From assembly GCA_964591255.1 (NCBI GenBank), contig CAZQAA010000025.1, positions 1 through 25,541 on the forward strand: a stretch of 25,541 nucleotides of DNA, given 5' to 3'. This DNA is from CAZQAA01 sp964591255. Its GTDB lineage: Bacteria; Desulfobacterota; DSM-4660; Desulfatiglandales; Desulfatiglandaceae. Below, one piece after another: positions 8,794 to 17,641 of this stretch. The notes below the pieces were generated by a model, which saw only the letters and a list, made by a program, of their open reading frames with translations, was not told the origin of the DNA and did not search any database. The translations under genes and the position numbers were made by a program. Each line of letters opens with the position of its first letter. Within the stretch, counting starts at the first letter, position 1.

Positions 8794-9492
8794 ATGAACA
8801 AGGAAAAAGGAAAAAAGGCAATAGTGCTTTTGAGTGGCGGGGTGGATTCTGCCACTGCTGCGGCTGTTGCCATATCCGAGGGATATGAGATTTACTGCCT
8901 AAGCTTCCGCTACGGGCAACGCAACTTGCTGGAATTGGATGCTGCAGAAAGGGTGGCAAAAACCCTGGGCGCCAAAGAACACCTGGTTATGGATATAGAT
9001 CTCAGATCGATAGGGGGCTCGGCGCTTACCGACAGGATTGATGTGCCCAAAGGGCGTGGTGAAGAAGATATGCAAGCCGGAATTCCGGTCACCTATGTCC
9101 CGGCCAGGAATACCATATTCCTTTCTTTCGGCCTTGCATGGGCGGAGGTGACAGGGGCATCAGATATCTTTATAGGGGTCAATGCAGTGGACTATAGTGG
9201 ATACCCTGATTGCCGCAGCGAATATATCAGGGCCTTTGAGAGGGTGGCAAATCTTGGCACCAAGGCCGGTGTTGAAGGCAAACTGAATCTTAAGATAAGG
9301 ACTCCCCTTATCAATATGAGTAAAGCGGAAATTATCCGAAAAGGGGTTGAGCTGTCAGTAGACTATAGTATAACCATGAGCTGTTATGCTCCGACAGAAG
9401 ATGGACACGCCTGCGGGGAATGTGACAGCTGCCTCTTGCGGGCAAAGGGATTTGCCCAGGCCGGCATACAGGACCCGGCCATGCCGGTCTGA
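8794..9492 (+). CDS. queC: 7-cyano-7-deazaguanine (preQ0) synthase
   Basis: A 232-residue PP-loop ATPase that converts 7-carboxy-7-deazaguanine and ammonia to preQ0. The ATP pyrophosphatase loop SGGVDS is at residues 14-19. The zinc site at the C-terminus is complete: C197, C207, C210 and C213 in a CYAPTEDGHACGECDSC-type pattern. Length is normal for the family. It starts directly on the base after the queE stop, with AAGGGGAG at the end of queE as ribosome site. It ends 9 bp from the convergent phosphatidyltransferase gene. The product feeds queuosine in tRNA. Confidence 0.96.
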   Translation: MNKEKGKKAIVLLSGGVDSATAAAVAISEGYEIYCLSFRYGQRNLLELDAAERVAKTLGAKEHLVMDIDLRSIGGSALTDRIDVPKGRGEEDMQAGIPVTYVPARNTIFLSFGLAWAEVTGASDIFIGVNAVDYSGYPDCRSEYIRAFERVANLGTKAGVEGKLNLKIRTPLINMSKAEIIRKGVELSVDYSITMSCYAPTEDGHACGECDSCLLRAKGFAQAGIQDPAMPV

Positions 9493-9501
9493 GAGTTTTC
9501 G

Positions 9502-10107
9502 CTACATGGATTTGCCTGAGCTCTTGTATCTCTTCCAGGTGTAATATATCCTGTAGAAGGCGGTAAGATGTGTAGATACAGCGAGGAACCATAGCGCCTC
9601 GTTTAAATAGTTAAGGAGGGAACCAAGGGCCAGGATAATAATCCGTTCAGGCCGCTGGATAAGGCCTATATCGCACTTGGATATAATTAGTTCACTTTTT
9701 GCCCGGATATAGCTGGTCAGAAAAGAGCCGGACAGTACAAGAAGTACAAGTAATGCGCTGTCATTATCACCTCTTAACACAAAAAAGGTAAGGATTCCTC
9801 CGAGGATAATAAAATCCGAGTAGCGATCAACTACTGAATCGATGAAGGCCCCGATTTTTGAATCAAGATTTCTGGCACGGGCGACTATTCCGTCAAGGAC
9901 ATCAAAAATTCCTGCAAAGAGGATTGTGATGCCCCCTAAGAATATATATCCCCGGTAATAGCAGTATGCACCGATTATATTAATCCCTAATCCGATGAAG
10001 GTAAGAATGTTTGGGACAATCCTGTTCTTGGGTAAAAGAGTCTCTATCTGTCCCAGGATCTTTTCTGTCTTGTTTCCAACTAATTTTCGCAACATGACAT
10101 CAACCAT
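9502..10107 (-). CDS. CDP-alcohol phosphatidyltransferase family protein
   Basis: A 201-residue integral membrane enzyme. It carries the full family signature D-x2-D-G-x2-A-R-x8-G-x3-D-x3-D at residues 69-94 (D69, D72, G73, A76, R77, G86, D90, D94), which binds the metal and CDP moiety. The rest is mostly hydrophobic helices. These enzymes transfer a phosphatidyl group from CDP-diacylglycerol to an alcohol, making phosphatidylglycerophosphate, phosphatidylinositol phosphate or similar. The acceptor cannot be told from the motif. The ATG at 10107 (alternative Met5 at 10095) has no obvious Shine-Dalgarno. A possible promoter, TTGACA and CATAGA on the minus strand, occupies 10131-10158. Confidence 0.9.
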   Translation of the reverse strand: MVDVMLRKLVGNKTEKILGQIETLLPKNRIVPNILTFIGLGINIIGAYCYYRGYIFLGGITILFAGIFDVLDGIVARARNLDSKIGAFIDSVVDRYSDFIILGGILTFFVLRGDNDSALLVLLVLSGSFLTSYIRAKSELIISKCDIGLIQRPERIIILALGSLLNYLNEALWFLAVSTHLTAFYRIYYTWKRYKSSGKSM

Positions 10108-10187
10108 GCCGGGGGAACTGACCGAAAGTGTCTATGCTTTCGCTCATAGTAATGTCAATACAAAACCTGGCTTAAGGCAAGCGCATT

Positions 10188-10290
10188 CAAACCCGGAATT
10201 TGAGGGGCCAAATGTTATATATGGCCTGCTCACCAAGGCGTGAGCCGGGTTTGCCTCTTTCGCCCATCGGGTGAACCTGTACCAGGTTCA
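10188..10290. ncRNA. Candidate structured RNA or cis-element
   Basis: CAAACCCGG (10188-10196) pairs perfectly with CCGGGTTTG (10245-10253). Inside lie two further hairpins: GGCCA/TGGCC (10206-10210 with 10222-10226) and CTCAC/GTGAG (10229-10233 with 10240-10244). This makes a three-way junction. Eighteen bases later an 8-bp perfect hairpin TGAACCTG/CAGGTTCA has a 3-nt loop (10272-10290). It sits between the divergent phosphatidyltransferase and recC starts. Either strand could be transcribed; on the plus strand it would lie 160 nt before recC. It matches no riboswitch class I can recall. The remaining 10291-10449 shows only a weak -10-like TATACT at 10413-10418. Confidence 0.4.
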
Positions 10291-10449
10291 GGGTGTAAAT
10301 GTTCATAAACCATGACGTATTAACCGGGAACTGTGAGTGGGAAAATCTGCATGTCTAACCTTAACAGATCCTTAGCTGTTTCGTAAAGAGAGTTGTGTTT
10401 TTGAGTATGTTTTATACTGTAATTTCATGACAGACCATACGGTAATACC

Positions 10450-13400
10450 TTGACCGGCCTGAGACTATATACAGGAAATAGGCTTGAAATACTGGCCCAT
10501 GAGCTTTCTGAACTCCTCAGGATACCCCTGTCATCTCCCATGACCGAGGAGATTATTGTGGTCCAGAGCAAGGGGATGGAGCGATGGCTCGCTATTCAAT
10601 TGGCGCAGCGGTTGGGAATATGCTCCAACTTCAGGTTTCCTTTTCCCAATGCGTTTGTGGATGATATATTCAAGAAGGTCCTTCGTGAGCTTCCCGAGTA
10701 TCCCTCCTTTGATCCCGCTGTAACTACCTGGCAGATTATGGACCTGCTACCCTCTTTAGTGGACATGCCCGGCTTCGAAATCATAAAGAGGTATCTGGGA
10801 GACGGTTCCGACGATCTCAAGTTGTTCCAGCTTTCTGAACGGATTGCAGACCTCTTTGATCAGTATCTGCTTTTCAGGCCCCAGATGGTGTTTGGCTGGG
10901 AAAATGGAGCGGATAATCATTGGCAGGCAATCCTTTTCAGAGAACTCTTGGGCGTGAGTGGCAAACGCCATCGCGCTGCCTTTGGGAGATATTTCCTGGA
11001 GAGGCTTAATGGTTATGACGCTGGGAAAAAGGAGATACCGCTCCCCGAGAGGGTGTCTGTCTTCGGGATATCAGCCCTTCCCGGGTTTTACATGGAGATA
11101 TTCGCTGCATTGGCAAATAAAATACCGGTAAATCTGTTTCTGATAAATCCCTGCAGGGAATACTGGGGAGATATCCTCTCTGAATGGGAGATAAAGAGGA
11201 GAACAAGGCGTGGGGATATCTCTTACACAGTTAATGCGGATCTCTATATGGAAAAGGGTAACAGCCTTCTTGCGTCCCTTGGAAAACTGGGAAGGGATTT
11301 TTTTGATCTGATAAGTGAGCTCAATTGTGAGGAAGTCACATGCTTCGAAGATAATGACGGGGATTCCCTGCTCTCAAGCATTCAATCCGATATCCTGAAT
11401 TTGAGAGACGTGTCTTATGGAGTATCTGCGAAAAGAGCCATTGATAAATATGACACGTCCGTACAGATTCACTCTTGCCATAGTCCCATGAGAGAAATAG
11501 AGGTCCTTCATGATCGGCTCTTGGAAATGTTTGAGAGGGATCCTGATCTCAAACCTGGTGATATCCTGGTCATGACTCCTGATATAGAACTCTATGCACC
11601 CTTTATCCAGGCGGTATTTAGTGCACAAACAGGGCATTCAAAGATGATTCCCTTCAGCATTGCGGATCGCAGCATAAGAAAACAGAGCGATCTTATAGAT
11701 GCCTTTTTCACGATTCTTGGCCTTGAGGGGAGCCGTTTCGGCGCTTCCAATGTCCTGGGAGTCCTGGAATGTCCATCTGTTAGACGCAGGTTCGGCATTA
11801 CGGTCGCTGATCTTGGACTCATTGTTAAATGGGTGAAGACTACGCGGATAAGGTGGGGAATCAATGGAGAAAGCCGAAAAGAGTCCGGCCTTCCGCCTTT
11901 TGAGGAGAATACCTGGCAGGCGGGGCTGAAAAGGCTTCTTCTGGGATATGCCATGCCGGGAAGGGGAAGAAATATGTTTGGCAATATTCTCCCCTACGAT
12001 CATATAGAGGGTGCAGATGCCCTGATCCTGGGGCGCTTTGTGGAATTCACGGATAGACTTTTCAGCTGCGTACTATCCCTGAAAGATGCACGCTCCTTGG
12101 ATGAGTGGGCCGGATTCCTGGAAGATATACTTGGCTCTCTCTTTATGCCTGATGAGGAGGAAGAGAATGAGGCGCAGATTATACGCCATGCACTGGATGA
12201 CCTGAAAAGGATGAAAGAACTGACCCGGTTTGACCGGAAGATCCCTGTGCATGTTATAAGACACCATCTTGAGCATTCTATTGAAGGCAGGGGGGGCGGC
12301 AGTAGCGGTTTTATCACAGGAGGCGTTACCTTCTGCGCCATGCTGCCTATGCGGAGTATTCCATTTAAAATCATATGTCTTGTGGGAATGAATAATGACG
12401 CATACCCGAGGGATTCAAAGGTCCTCGACTTTGATCTTATCGCCAAGCATCCAAAACCGGGAGACAGATCACGACGCAATGACGACAGATACCTTTTCCT
12501 GGAGACGATCCTTTCAGCCAGAAAGGGGCTGTATATAAGCTATACAGGGCAGGATATCAAGGATAACAGTATGATCCCTCCATCGGTGCTGGTGACCGAA
12601 CTTTTGGATTATATTTTTATGGGCTTTCAGATCCCTGGAGAAAAAATTTTGGATAGGATTGTCACAAGGCATCGCCTGCAGCCATTTAATCCTGAATATT
12701 TCAGAAAAAATTCGAAGCTTTTCAGCTACTCAGAAGAACATTTTCGTGCTGCCCGGGAACTCCTTAAAGAGCGGAGGCCCCCTTCCGGTTTTATCCATAA
12801 AGGGCTTTCATTACCGGATGAGATGTGGAAGAAAGTTCACATCGACGATCTTTACGGCTTTTTTGTCAATCCTGCGCGGTTCCTTATGGAAAGGCGATTG
12901 AGGGTCTATTTGAGGAGATCAGAACTTCCAGTCGAAGACGTAGAACCCCTTAAGGTGGAGGGATTAGAGAAATACAGACTTGAACAGGAGATGGTGAAGA
13001 AGAGGTTCGCCGGATGGGATTACAGAGATATATTTGATGTTGCCAGGGCAGAAGGGAGCCTTCCCCATGGTAACTTGGGAGAATCTATCTTCGACACGTT
13101 ACGGATTGGGACAGAGTCCTTTGTGGAAAAAAGTCTTTGCTATATGGAGGGGGATCTCCCTGAATCATTTGACTTTGATGTGAGTTTAGCAGATTTCAGA
13201 TTGACCGGGACTATCAACAATCTTTATGCCGCAGGACTTGTACAGTATCGCTACGCAAGGATAGGGCCTGCTGATCGTCTCGGGATATGGATACGGCACC
13301 TGTTGTTGAACATTGTTAGGGGTGCTCATTCCCCATGCACCAGTATCCTTGTCGGTCTTTCTACCGAGAGCAGATATCCGGAATGGACCGCCCTGAAATA

Positions 13401-13722
13401 CGGACCGCTGGAGAACAGCGAAAAGATACTTGAGGATCTTCTCAATAAATATTGGCACGGCCTTATGGTGCCTCTTAATTTTTTTCCTAAGGCCTCATGG
13501 GAATATTTTAACGGCATTTTTCGTAAAAACATGTCCCATGAGGAGGCCTTGAGAAAGGCATATGGGATATGGGCTGGAAATGAAAGAATAAAAGGGGAAT
13601 GTGAAGATGCGTATTACAAGGTATGTTTTGGTGATAGAGACCCCCTTGATGCCGAATTTGCAAGGATAGCGGAAGAAATCTTTTTTCCCCTCGCAGCTCA
13701 TGAGATAGAGGTGGAGACATGA
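10450..13722 (+). CDS. recC: Exodeoxyribonuclease V gamma subunit
   Basis: A 1090-residue RecC. The N-terminus fits the family pattern: LRLYTGNRLE, then VVQSKGMERWLAIQLA with GICSNFRFPFP. Inactivated-helicase blocks follow, including ILVMTPDIELYAPF and the stretch from residue ~625 with PMRSIPFKIICLVGMNNDAYPR. RecC holds the RecBCD complex together, splits the duplex and recognises Chi. The start is TTG at 10450: the frame closes upstream at TAA 10420-10422, no ATG or GTG lies between, and the homology begins immediately after it. A nine-codon mini-ORF (ATG 10427, TGA 10451-10453) ends on this TTG, which may help initiation by coupling. The gene overlaps recB by four bases. Confidence 0.93.
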   Translation: MTGLRLYTGNRLEILAHELSELLRIPLSSPMTEEIIVVQSKGMERWLAIQLAQRLGICSNFRFPFPNAFVDDIFKKVLRELPEYPSFDPAVTTWQIMDLLPSLVDMPGFEIIKRYLGDGSDDLKLFQLSERIADLFDQYLLFRPQMVFGWENGADNHWQAILFRELLGVSGKRHRAAFGRYFLERLNGYDAGKKEIPLPERVSVFGISALPGFYMEIFAALANKIPVNLFLINPCREYWGDILSEWEIKRRTRRGDISYTVNADLYMEKGNSLLASLGKLGRDFFDLISELNCEEVTCFEDNDGDSLLSSIQSDILNLRDVSYGVSAKRAIDKYDTSVQIHSCHSPMREIEVLHDRLLEMFERDPDLKPGDILVMTPDIELYAPFIQAVFSAQTGHSKMIPFSIADRSIRKQSDLIDAFFTILGLEGSRFGASNVLGVLECPSVRRRFGITVADLGLIVKWVKTTRIRWGINGESRKESGLPPFEENTWQAGLKRLLLGYAMPGRGRNMFGNILPYDHIEGADALILGRFVEFTDRLFSCVLSLKDARSLDEWAGFLEDILGSLFMPDEEEENEAQIIRHALDDLKRMKELTRFDRKIPVHVIRHHLEHSIEGRGGGSSGFITGGVTFCAMLPMRSIPFKIICLVGMNNDAYPRDSKVLDFDLIAKHPKPGDRSRRNDDRYLFLETILSARKGLYISYTGQDIKDNSMIPPSVLVTELLDYIFMGFQIPGEKILDRIVTRHRLQPFNPEYFRKNSKLFSYSEEHFRAARELLKERRPPSGFIHKGLSLPDEMWKKVHIDDLYGFFVNPARFLMERRLRVYLRRSELPVEDVEPLKVEGLEKYRLEQEMVKKRFAGWDYRDIFDVARAEGSLPHGNLGESIFDTLRIGTESFVEKSLCYMEGDLPESFDFDVSLADFRLTGTINNLYAAGLVQYRYARIGPADRLGIWIRHLLLNIVRGAHSPCTSILVGLSTESRYPEWTALKYGPLENSEKILEDLLNKYWHGLMVPLNFFPKASWEYFNGIFRKNMSHEEALRKAYGIWAGNERIKGECEDAYYKVCFGDRDPLDAEFARIAEEIFFPLAAHEIEVET

Positions 13723-16700
13723 CTCTGATTCAGGACTTCGACCTTGTTGATACTCCCCTTGAGGGAATGAACCTCATCGAGGCAGGTGCCGGGACCGGCA
13801 AGACATATGCCATTACCGGACTGTTCTTGCGGTTAATCCTGGAGAAGGGCCTTTCCGTCAACGAGATACTGGTTGTCACATTCACTGAGGCCGCTACCAA
13901 TGAATTGATAGAAAGGATTCACAGGAGACTGGGAGATGCAGTCAAGGCGTTTTCCGGCAATATATGTGACGATGAATTTCTGAGAGCGCTTGTAAAGAAA
14001 AACAGGGATCACAACAGGGTATTGGGTTTGTTGCATGAAGCGCTCCGGACATTTGATCAGGCCTCCATATTTACCATTCACGGATTTTGCAGGCGTATCC
14101 TAAGCGAGAATGCCTTTGAGAGCGGATCTCTTTTTGATACCGAGCTTGTTGCTGATCAGGAGGATCTCAAAAAGGAGATTGTTGACGATTTCTGGCGCAG
14201 GAACATCTACACTGCCTCTCCGCTTTTTGTCAACTACGCCTTGGAAAAGGGATTCGGCCCGGACGACCTGATTTCTCTGCTCGGTACCAGGATCGCCCAA
14301 CCCTATTTGAGGGTTATCCCTGAATCTGATGAGGAGATAGACACTGTTGAGCAGGAAAAGGAGTTTGTCAGCATTTTCAACCGAATGCGCAACCTGTGGC
14401 AGTCGCATAGAGATGAGATAGAAGATATTCTTCTTACGGATCCAGGACTTAGCAGAGTCAAGTACGGAAAGACCCGGATTCCCTTGTGGATCCAGTCAAT
14501 GGACCGGTATATGTCAATCGGTGTCTGCGGGCTTCTTCCTTTTAAAGAGTTTGTGAAATTTACCACGAGTGAGCTGAAATCTTCGGTAAAAAAAGGTTTT
14601 TCAGCTCCTGAACATCCCGTGTTCGATCTGTGTGATATACTTGGAAAGAAGAAGGATGAGCTTGAGGAGCTTTTCAGGCGCCGTCTTCTGGCGCTAAGAA
14701 CAGGTCTTTTTGATTATGTTAGGCATGAGCTTTCAAGGAGAAAAAGGCTCAAAAATATACAGTCTTTTGACGACCTGTTGCTCAGGCTTCACAAGGCCCT
14801 TGACAGCAGGGGAGGAGGATCCCTTGCCGATGCCATAAGGGCGAAATTCAGGGCCGCATTGGTGGATGAGTTCCAGGATACTGATCCGCTTCAGTATGCT
14901 ATTTTTAAAAAGGTCTTCCATGTCCCGCACAGGATGCTCTTCCTCATCGGAGACCCCAAACAGGCTATCTATGGTTTCAGGGGAGCGGATATCTTTACAT
15001 ACATGACGGCATCAAGAGATGTCTATTCCCGCTATACCTTGAAGGAAAACTGGCGGACCGAGCCGGGACTTATCACTGCGGTTAATGCCGTTTTTTCAAG
15101 AAGCAGGCGTCCCTTTCTCTATGACGAGATCCCTTTTCAACCCGCGGTCCCCGCCGGTGGATACTTAGACAAATCCACAAGATGGAACGGATTAGGCAAG
15201 TTGCCCTTTAAGCTCTGGTTTGTAGATGCCCACAGGGTGACGGGGAGTGACAAGGCAATCAATAAGACAGACGCCCGAAAGATGATCTCTGATGGAGTGG
15301 CGGTGGAGATCTCCCGGCTCCTCGCGCATTGCGAAGGCACTGATTTTTTGCCAGGTGAAAAGGGCCTTGCGGCGGGGGATATCTGTGTGCTGGTGAGAAA
15401 GAATGCCGAGGCAGTCCTGATGCAGGAGGCCCTTTCCAGTCTCCGTATACCGAGCGTTATCTACAGTACGGCAAATCTCTTCGATTCTCGTGAGGCTGAG
15501 GAAGTCAGACGGATACTTGCGGCAATCATTGATTATGATAACGGCACATGGCTTAATGCGGCCCTTGTAACGGATATGTTGGGTATGAAGGGAGAGCAGC
15601 TGGAAAGATTGATTGATGATGAAACAGCATGGGAAAAAATGGTTCTCCAGTTCAGAAAATATCACGACATGTGGGAGGAACACGGTTTTATCCGCATGTT
15701 CCGCTTCCTGCTGTCAGAAAAAGATGTGCTCCCGCGTCTTATGTCCTTGCCTGATGGAGAGCGTCGCAATACCAATATATTGCATCTGGCTGAGGTCCTT
15801 CACGAGGTATCTGTTCAAAAAAGGCTCGGCATGGGAGAACTGCTGGAATGGCTCGAGGGACGGATAGATCCTAACGGGCCTAAGTTGGAAGAACACCAGC
15901 TTCGGCTTGAAAGTGATGAAAATGCCGTAAAGATAACCACGATCCACAGGAGTAAGGGTCTTGAATATCCCGTAGTTTTTTGTCCCTTTTCATGGGATGG
16001 TTCAAGGATAAGGAAGCATAAGGATCCTGTTGTCTTTCATGACGAGAGGGAGGGGCGGATATTGACCCTTGATGTGGGATCTCGTGAGATAGACAAAAAC
16101 CGTGTTTCTGCGGAAAAGGAGATCCTTGCCGAAAATCTCAGGCTGCTATATGTGGCTTTGACCCGTGCAAAATACCGGTGCTATATGGTATGGGGACGTT
16201 TTAATGAGGCAGGGACCTCTGCCCCCGCCTATCTTTTTCATGGCCATGATGATCTTGATGGTGAAGATATCATGGATGCGATAGAAGAAAAGTTCAAGTA
16301 TTTAAGTGATGACGAGATGTTAAAGGACCTTAAAATGCTTGCCCGTAATTCCGGCAACAATATCCTGGTTTCAGGTCTTCCGGTTGGCTCAGGAGACAGC
16401 TTTTCTGTATTACACAGTAATAATTACCACTCTGACATTGCATGCCGTGAATTCACGGCCAAGATTGATCTTGGCTGGCGCATATCCAGCTTTTCCTCGC
16501 TCGTATCTGGCAGGCATGATGCTGATGAGATGCCGGACCATGATCCCATAGGTCTGCCAGGGATTTATACTGAAGAGCTGGATGCGGCCCAGGAGGAAGC
16601 ACATCCTGAAGGTATGTTTGCCTTTCCAAAAGGAGTACGTGCAGGTACTTTTCTGCATGATTTGTTAGAACATCTCGATTTTACAGAAGATGATATTGAT

Positions 16701-17348
16701 ATAATAAAAGGCGCGGTTTCCGGTAAATTGGTTCAGTATGGTTTTGAGACCACCTGGACAGATACCATCTGCGATATGGTTTTAAAGGTCCTTGGTGCTC
16801 CTTTGGATAAAGAATCACCCGATCTAAGGTTGTCATCAATAGAAAAGAAAGATCGGCTTAATGAACTGGAGTTCTATTTTCCTTTAAAGATGATTTCATC
16901 TGAAAGATTGAAAGAGATCATTACGGCCAACCTGGATAATCATTTTTCAGGGTATGTGCCCGAGGTGTTGGGCCGGTTGAAGTTTGCCCCTGTCAGGGGT
17001 TTTATGAGGGGTTTTATGGATCTGGTCTTTAGATGGGGTGGACGCTATTATCTGCTGGACTGGAAATCAAATTTCCTCGGGGCCCGTATAGAGGACTATG
17101 ATCGGAATTCATTGGCCAGGGCCATGGACAGGGAATCCTATGTGCTGCAATATATCATTTATACCATGGCTCTGGATCAGTACCTGCGTTTGAGGCAACC
17201 GGGATATCGTTATGAAAGGGATTTCGGAGGGGTTTACTATATCTTTTTGCGCGGCGTGGATCCAGGGAAGGGGCCGGACTTTGGTGTTTACAAGGACAGG
17301 CCCTCTCATGAACTGATCAACATATTGAGGGAAGAGCTGATAGGATAG
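13719..17348 (+). CDS. recB: Exodeoxyribonuclease V beta subunit (helicase-nuclease)
   Basis: A 1209-residue RecB. Superfamily 1 helicase motifs are in order: Walker A AGAGTGKT at residues 22-29, DEFQDTD at 383-389, GDPKQAIYGFRGAD, then ITTIHRSKGLEYPVVF and LLYVALTRAK. The C-terminal nuclease is complete, with the early His in GTFLHDLLEHLDF, the catalytic DWKSN at 1114-1118, and YVLQYIIYTMALDQY. RecB is the 3'-5' motor and the only nuclease of RecBCD, which resects double-strand breaks and degrades linear DNA. ATG 13719 lies inside the recC stop (ATGA). No recD follows; the next 290 bp are non-coding. It is slightly longer than E. coli RecB (1180). Confidence 0.96.
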   Translation: MTLIQDFDLVDTPLEGMNLIEAGAGTGKTYAITGLFLRLILEKGLSVNEILVVTFTEAATNELIERIHRRLGDAVKAFSGNICDDEFLRALVKKNRDHNRVLGLLHEALRTFDQASIFTIHGFCRRILSENAFESGSLFDTELVADQEDLKKEIVDDFWRRNIYTASPLFVNYALEKGFGPDDLISLLGTRIAQPYLRVIPESDEEIDTVEQEKEFVSIFNRMRNLWQSHRDEIEDILLTDPGLSRVKYGKTRIPLWIQSMDRYMSIGVCGLLPFKEFVKFTTSELKSSVKKGFSAPEHPVFDLCDILGKKKDELEELFRRRLLALRTGLFDYVRHELSRRKRLKNIQSFDDLLLRLHKALDSRGGGSLADAIRAKFRAALVDEFQDTDPLQYAIFKKVFHVPHRMLFLIGDPKQAIYGFRGADIFTYMTASRDVYSRYTLKENWRTEPGLITAVNAVFSRSRRPFLYDEIPFQPAVPAGGYLDKSTRWNGLGKLPFKLWFVDAHRVTGSDKAINKTDARKMISDGVAVEISRLLAHCEGTDFLPGEKGLAAGDICVLVRKNAEAVLMQEALSSLRIPSVIYSTANLFDSREAEEVRRILAAIIDYDNGTWLNAALVTDMLGMKGEQLERLIDDETAWEKMVLQFRKYHDMWEEHGFIRMFRFLLSEKDVLPRLMSLPDGERRNTNILHLAEVLHEVSVQKRLGMGELLEWLEGRIDPNGPKLEEHQLRLESDENAVKITTIHRSKGLEYPVVFCPFSWDGSRIRKHKDPVVFHDEREGRILTLDVGSREIDKNRVSAEKEILAENLRLLYVALTRAKYRCYMVWGRFNEAGTSAPAYLFHGHDDLDGEDIMDAIEEKFKYLSDDEMLKDLKMLARNSGNNILVSGLPVGSGDSFSVLHSNNYHSDIACREFTAKIDLGWRISSFSSLVSGRHDADEMPDHDPIGLPGIYTEELDAAQEEAHPEGMFAFPKGVRAGTFLHDLLEHLDFTEDDIDIIKGAVSGKLVQYGFETTWTDTICDMVLKVLGAPLDKESPDLRLSSIEKKDRLNELEFYFPLKMISSERLKEIITANLDNHFSGYVPEVLGRLKFAPVRGFMRGFMDLVFRWGGRYYLLDWKSNFLGARIEDYDRNSLARAMDRESYVLQYIIYTMALDQYLRLRQPGYRYERDFGGVYYIFLRGVDPGKGPDFGVYKDRPSHELINILREELIG

Positions 17349-17406
17349 GTAGGGACAAATCTTTATGTAATAAACTACATGATTACATATTTATTGTGTA
17401 ACTCAT

Positions 17407-17448
17407 GTTATAGTTGTTAAAGTGCTTCCATTTACACTTTATTATAAC
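17407..17448 (+). terminator. Two-part hairpin after recB, possible terminator
   Basis: GTTATA (17407-17412) pairs with TATAAC (17443-17448), and inside it TAAAGTG (17418-17424) pairs with CACTTTA (17435-17441) around a 10-nt loop. It lies 58 bp after the recB stop. No U-run follows, so it is not a classical Rho-independent terminator; it may be a processing or pausing hairpin. The 17349-17641 spacer is AT-rich and holds no gene that I can see. Confidence 0.3.
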
Positions 17449-17503
17449 CTGCTGAAATAAATGCTGATTATTTAATGTTGGCTCGTGGCATGTTATTTGC
17501 GTG

Positions 17504-17563
17504 TTGAATTATTAGGAAAAAGGTGGTAATATTTCATAAATAATGTGTCTTTTTTCTTATAAT
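17504..17563 (+). promoter_or_regulatory. Possible promoter(s) for the small GGDEF-like gene
   Basis: TTGAAT (17504-17509) and TAATAT (17527-17532) are 17 bp apart. A perfect TATAAT follows at 17558-17563 but with a poor -35 at the matching distance. Both point at the small ORF beginning at 17642. AT-rich context weakens the case. Confidence 0.35.
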
Positions 17564-17641
17564 AGCTTAATTAGTCAGATAGGGGTTGGCCAGGCCTTTG
17601 TGCTTACCCTGTGAAGATGGGGGTCTGTAGGAAGCAGAGAA

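Noticed and set aside
10261..10300. TPP-riboswitch-like string (CAGGTTCA followed by GGGTGT) in the recC leader
   Set aside because: The conserved CTGAGA element and the rest of the thiamine box are absent on either strand; the resemblance comes from the short palindrome.
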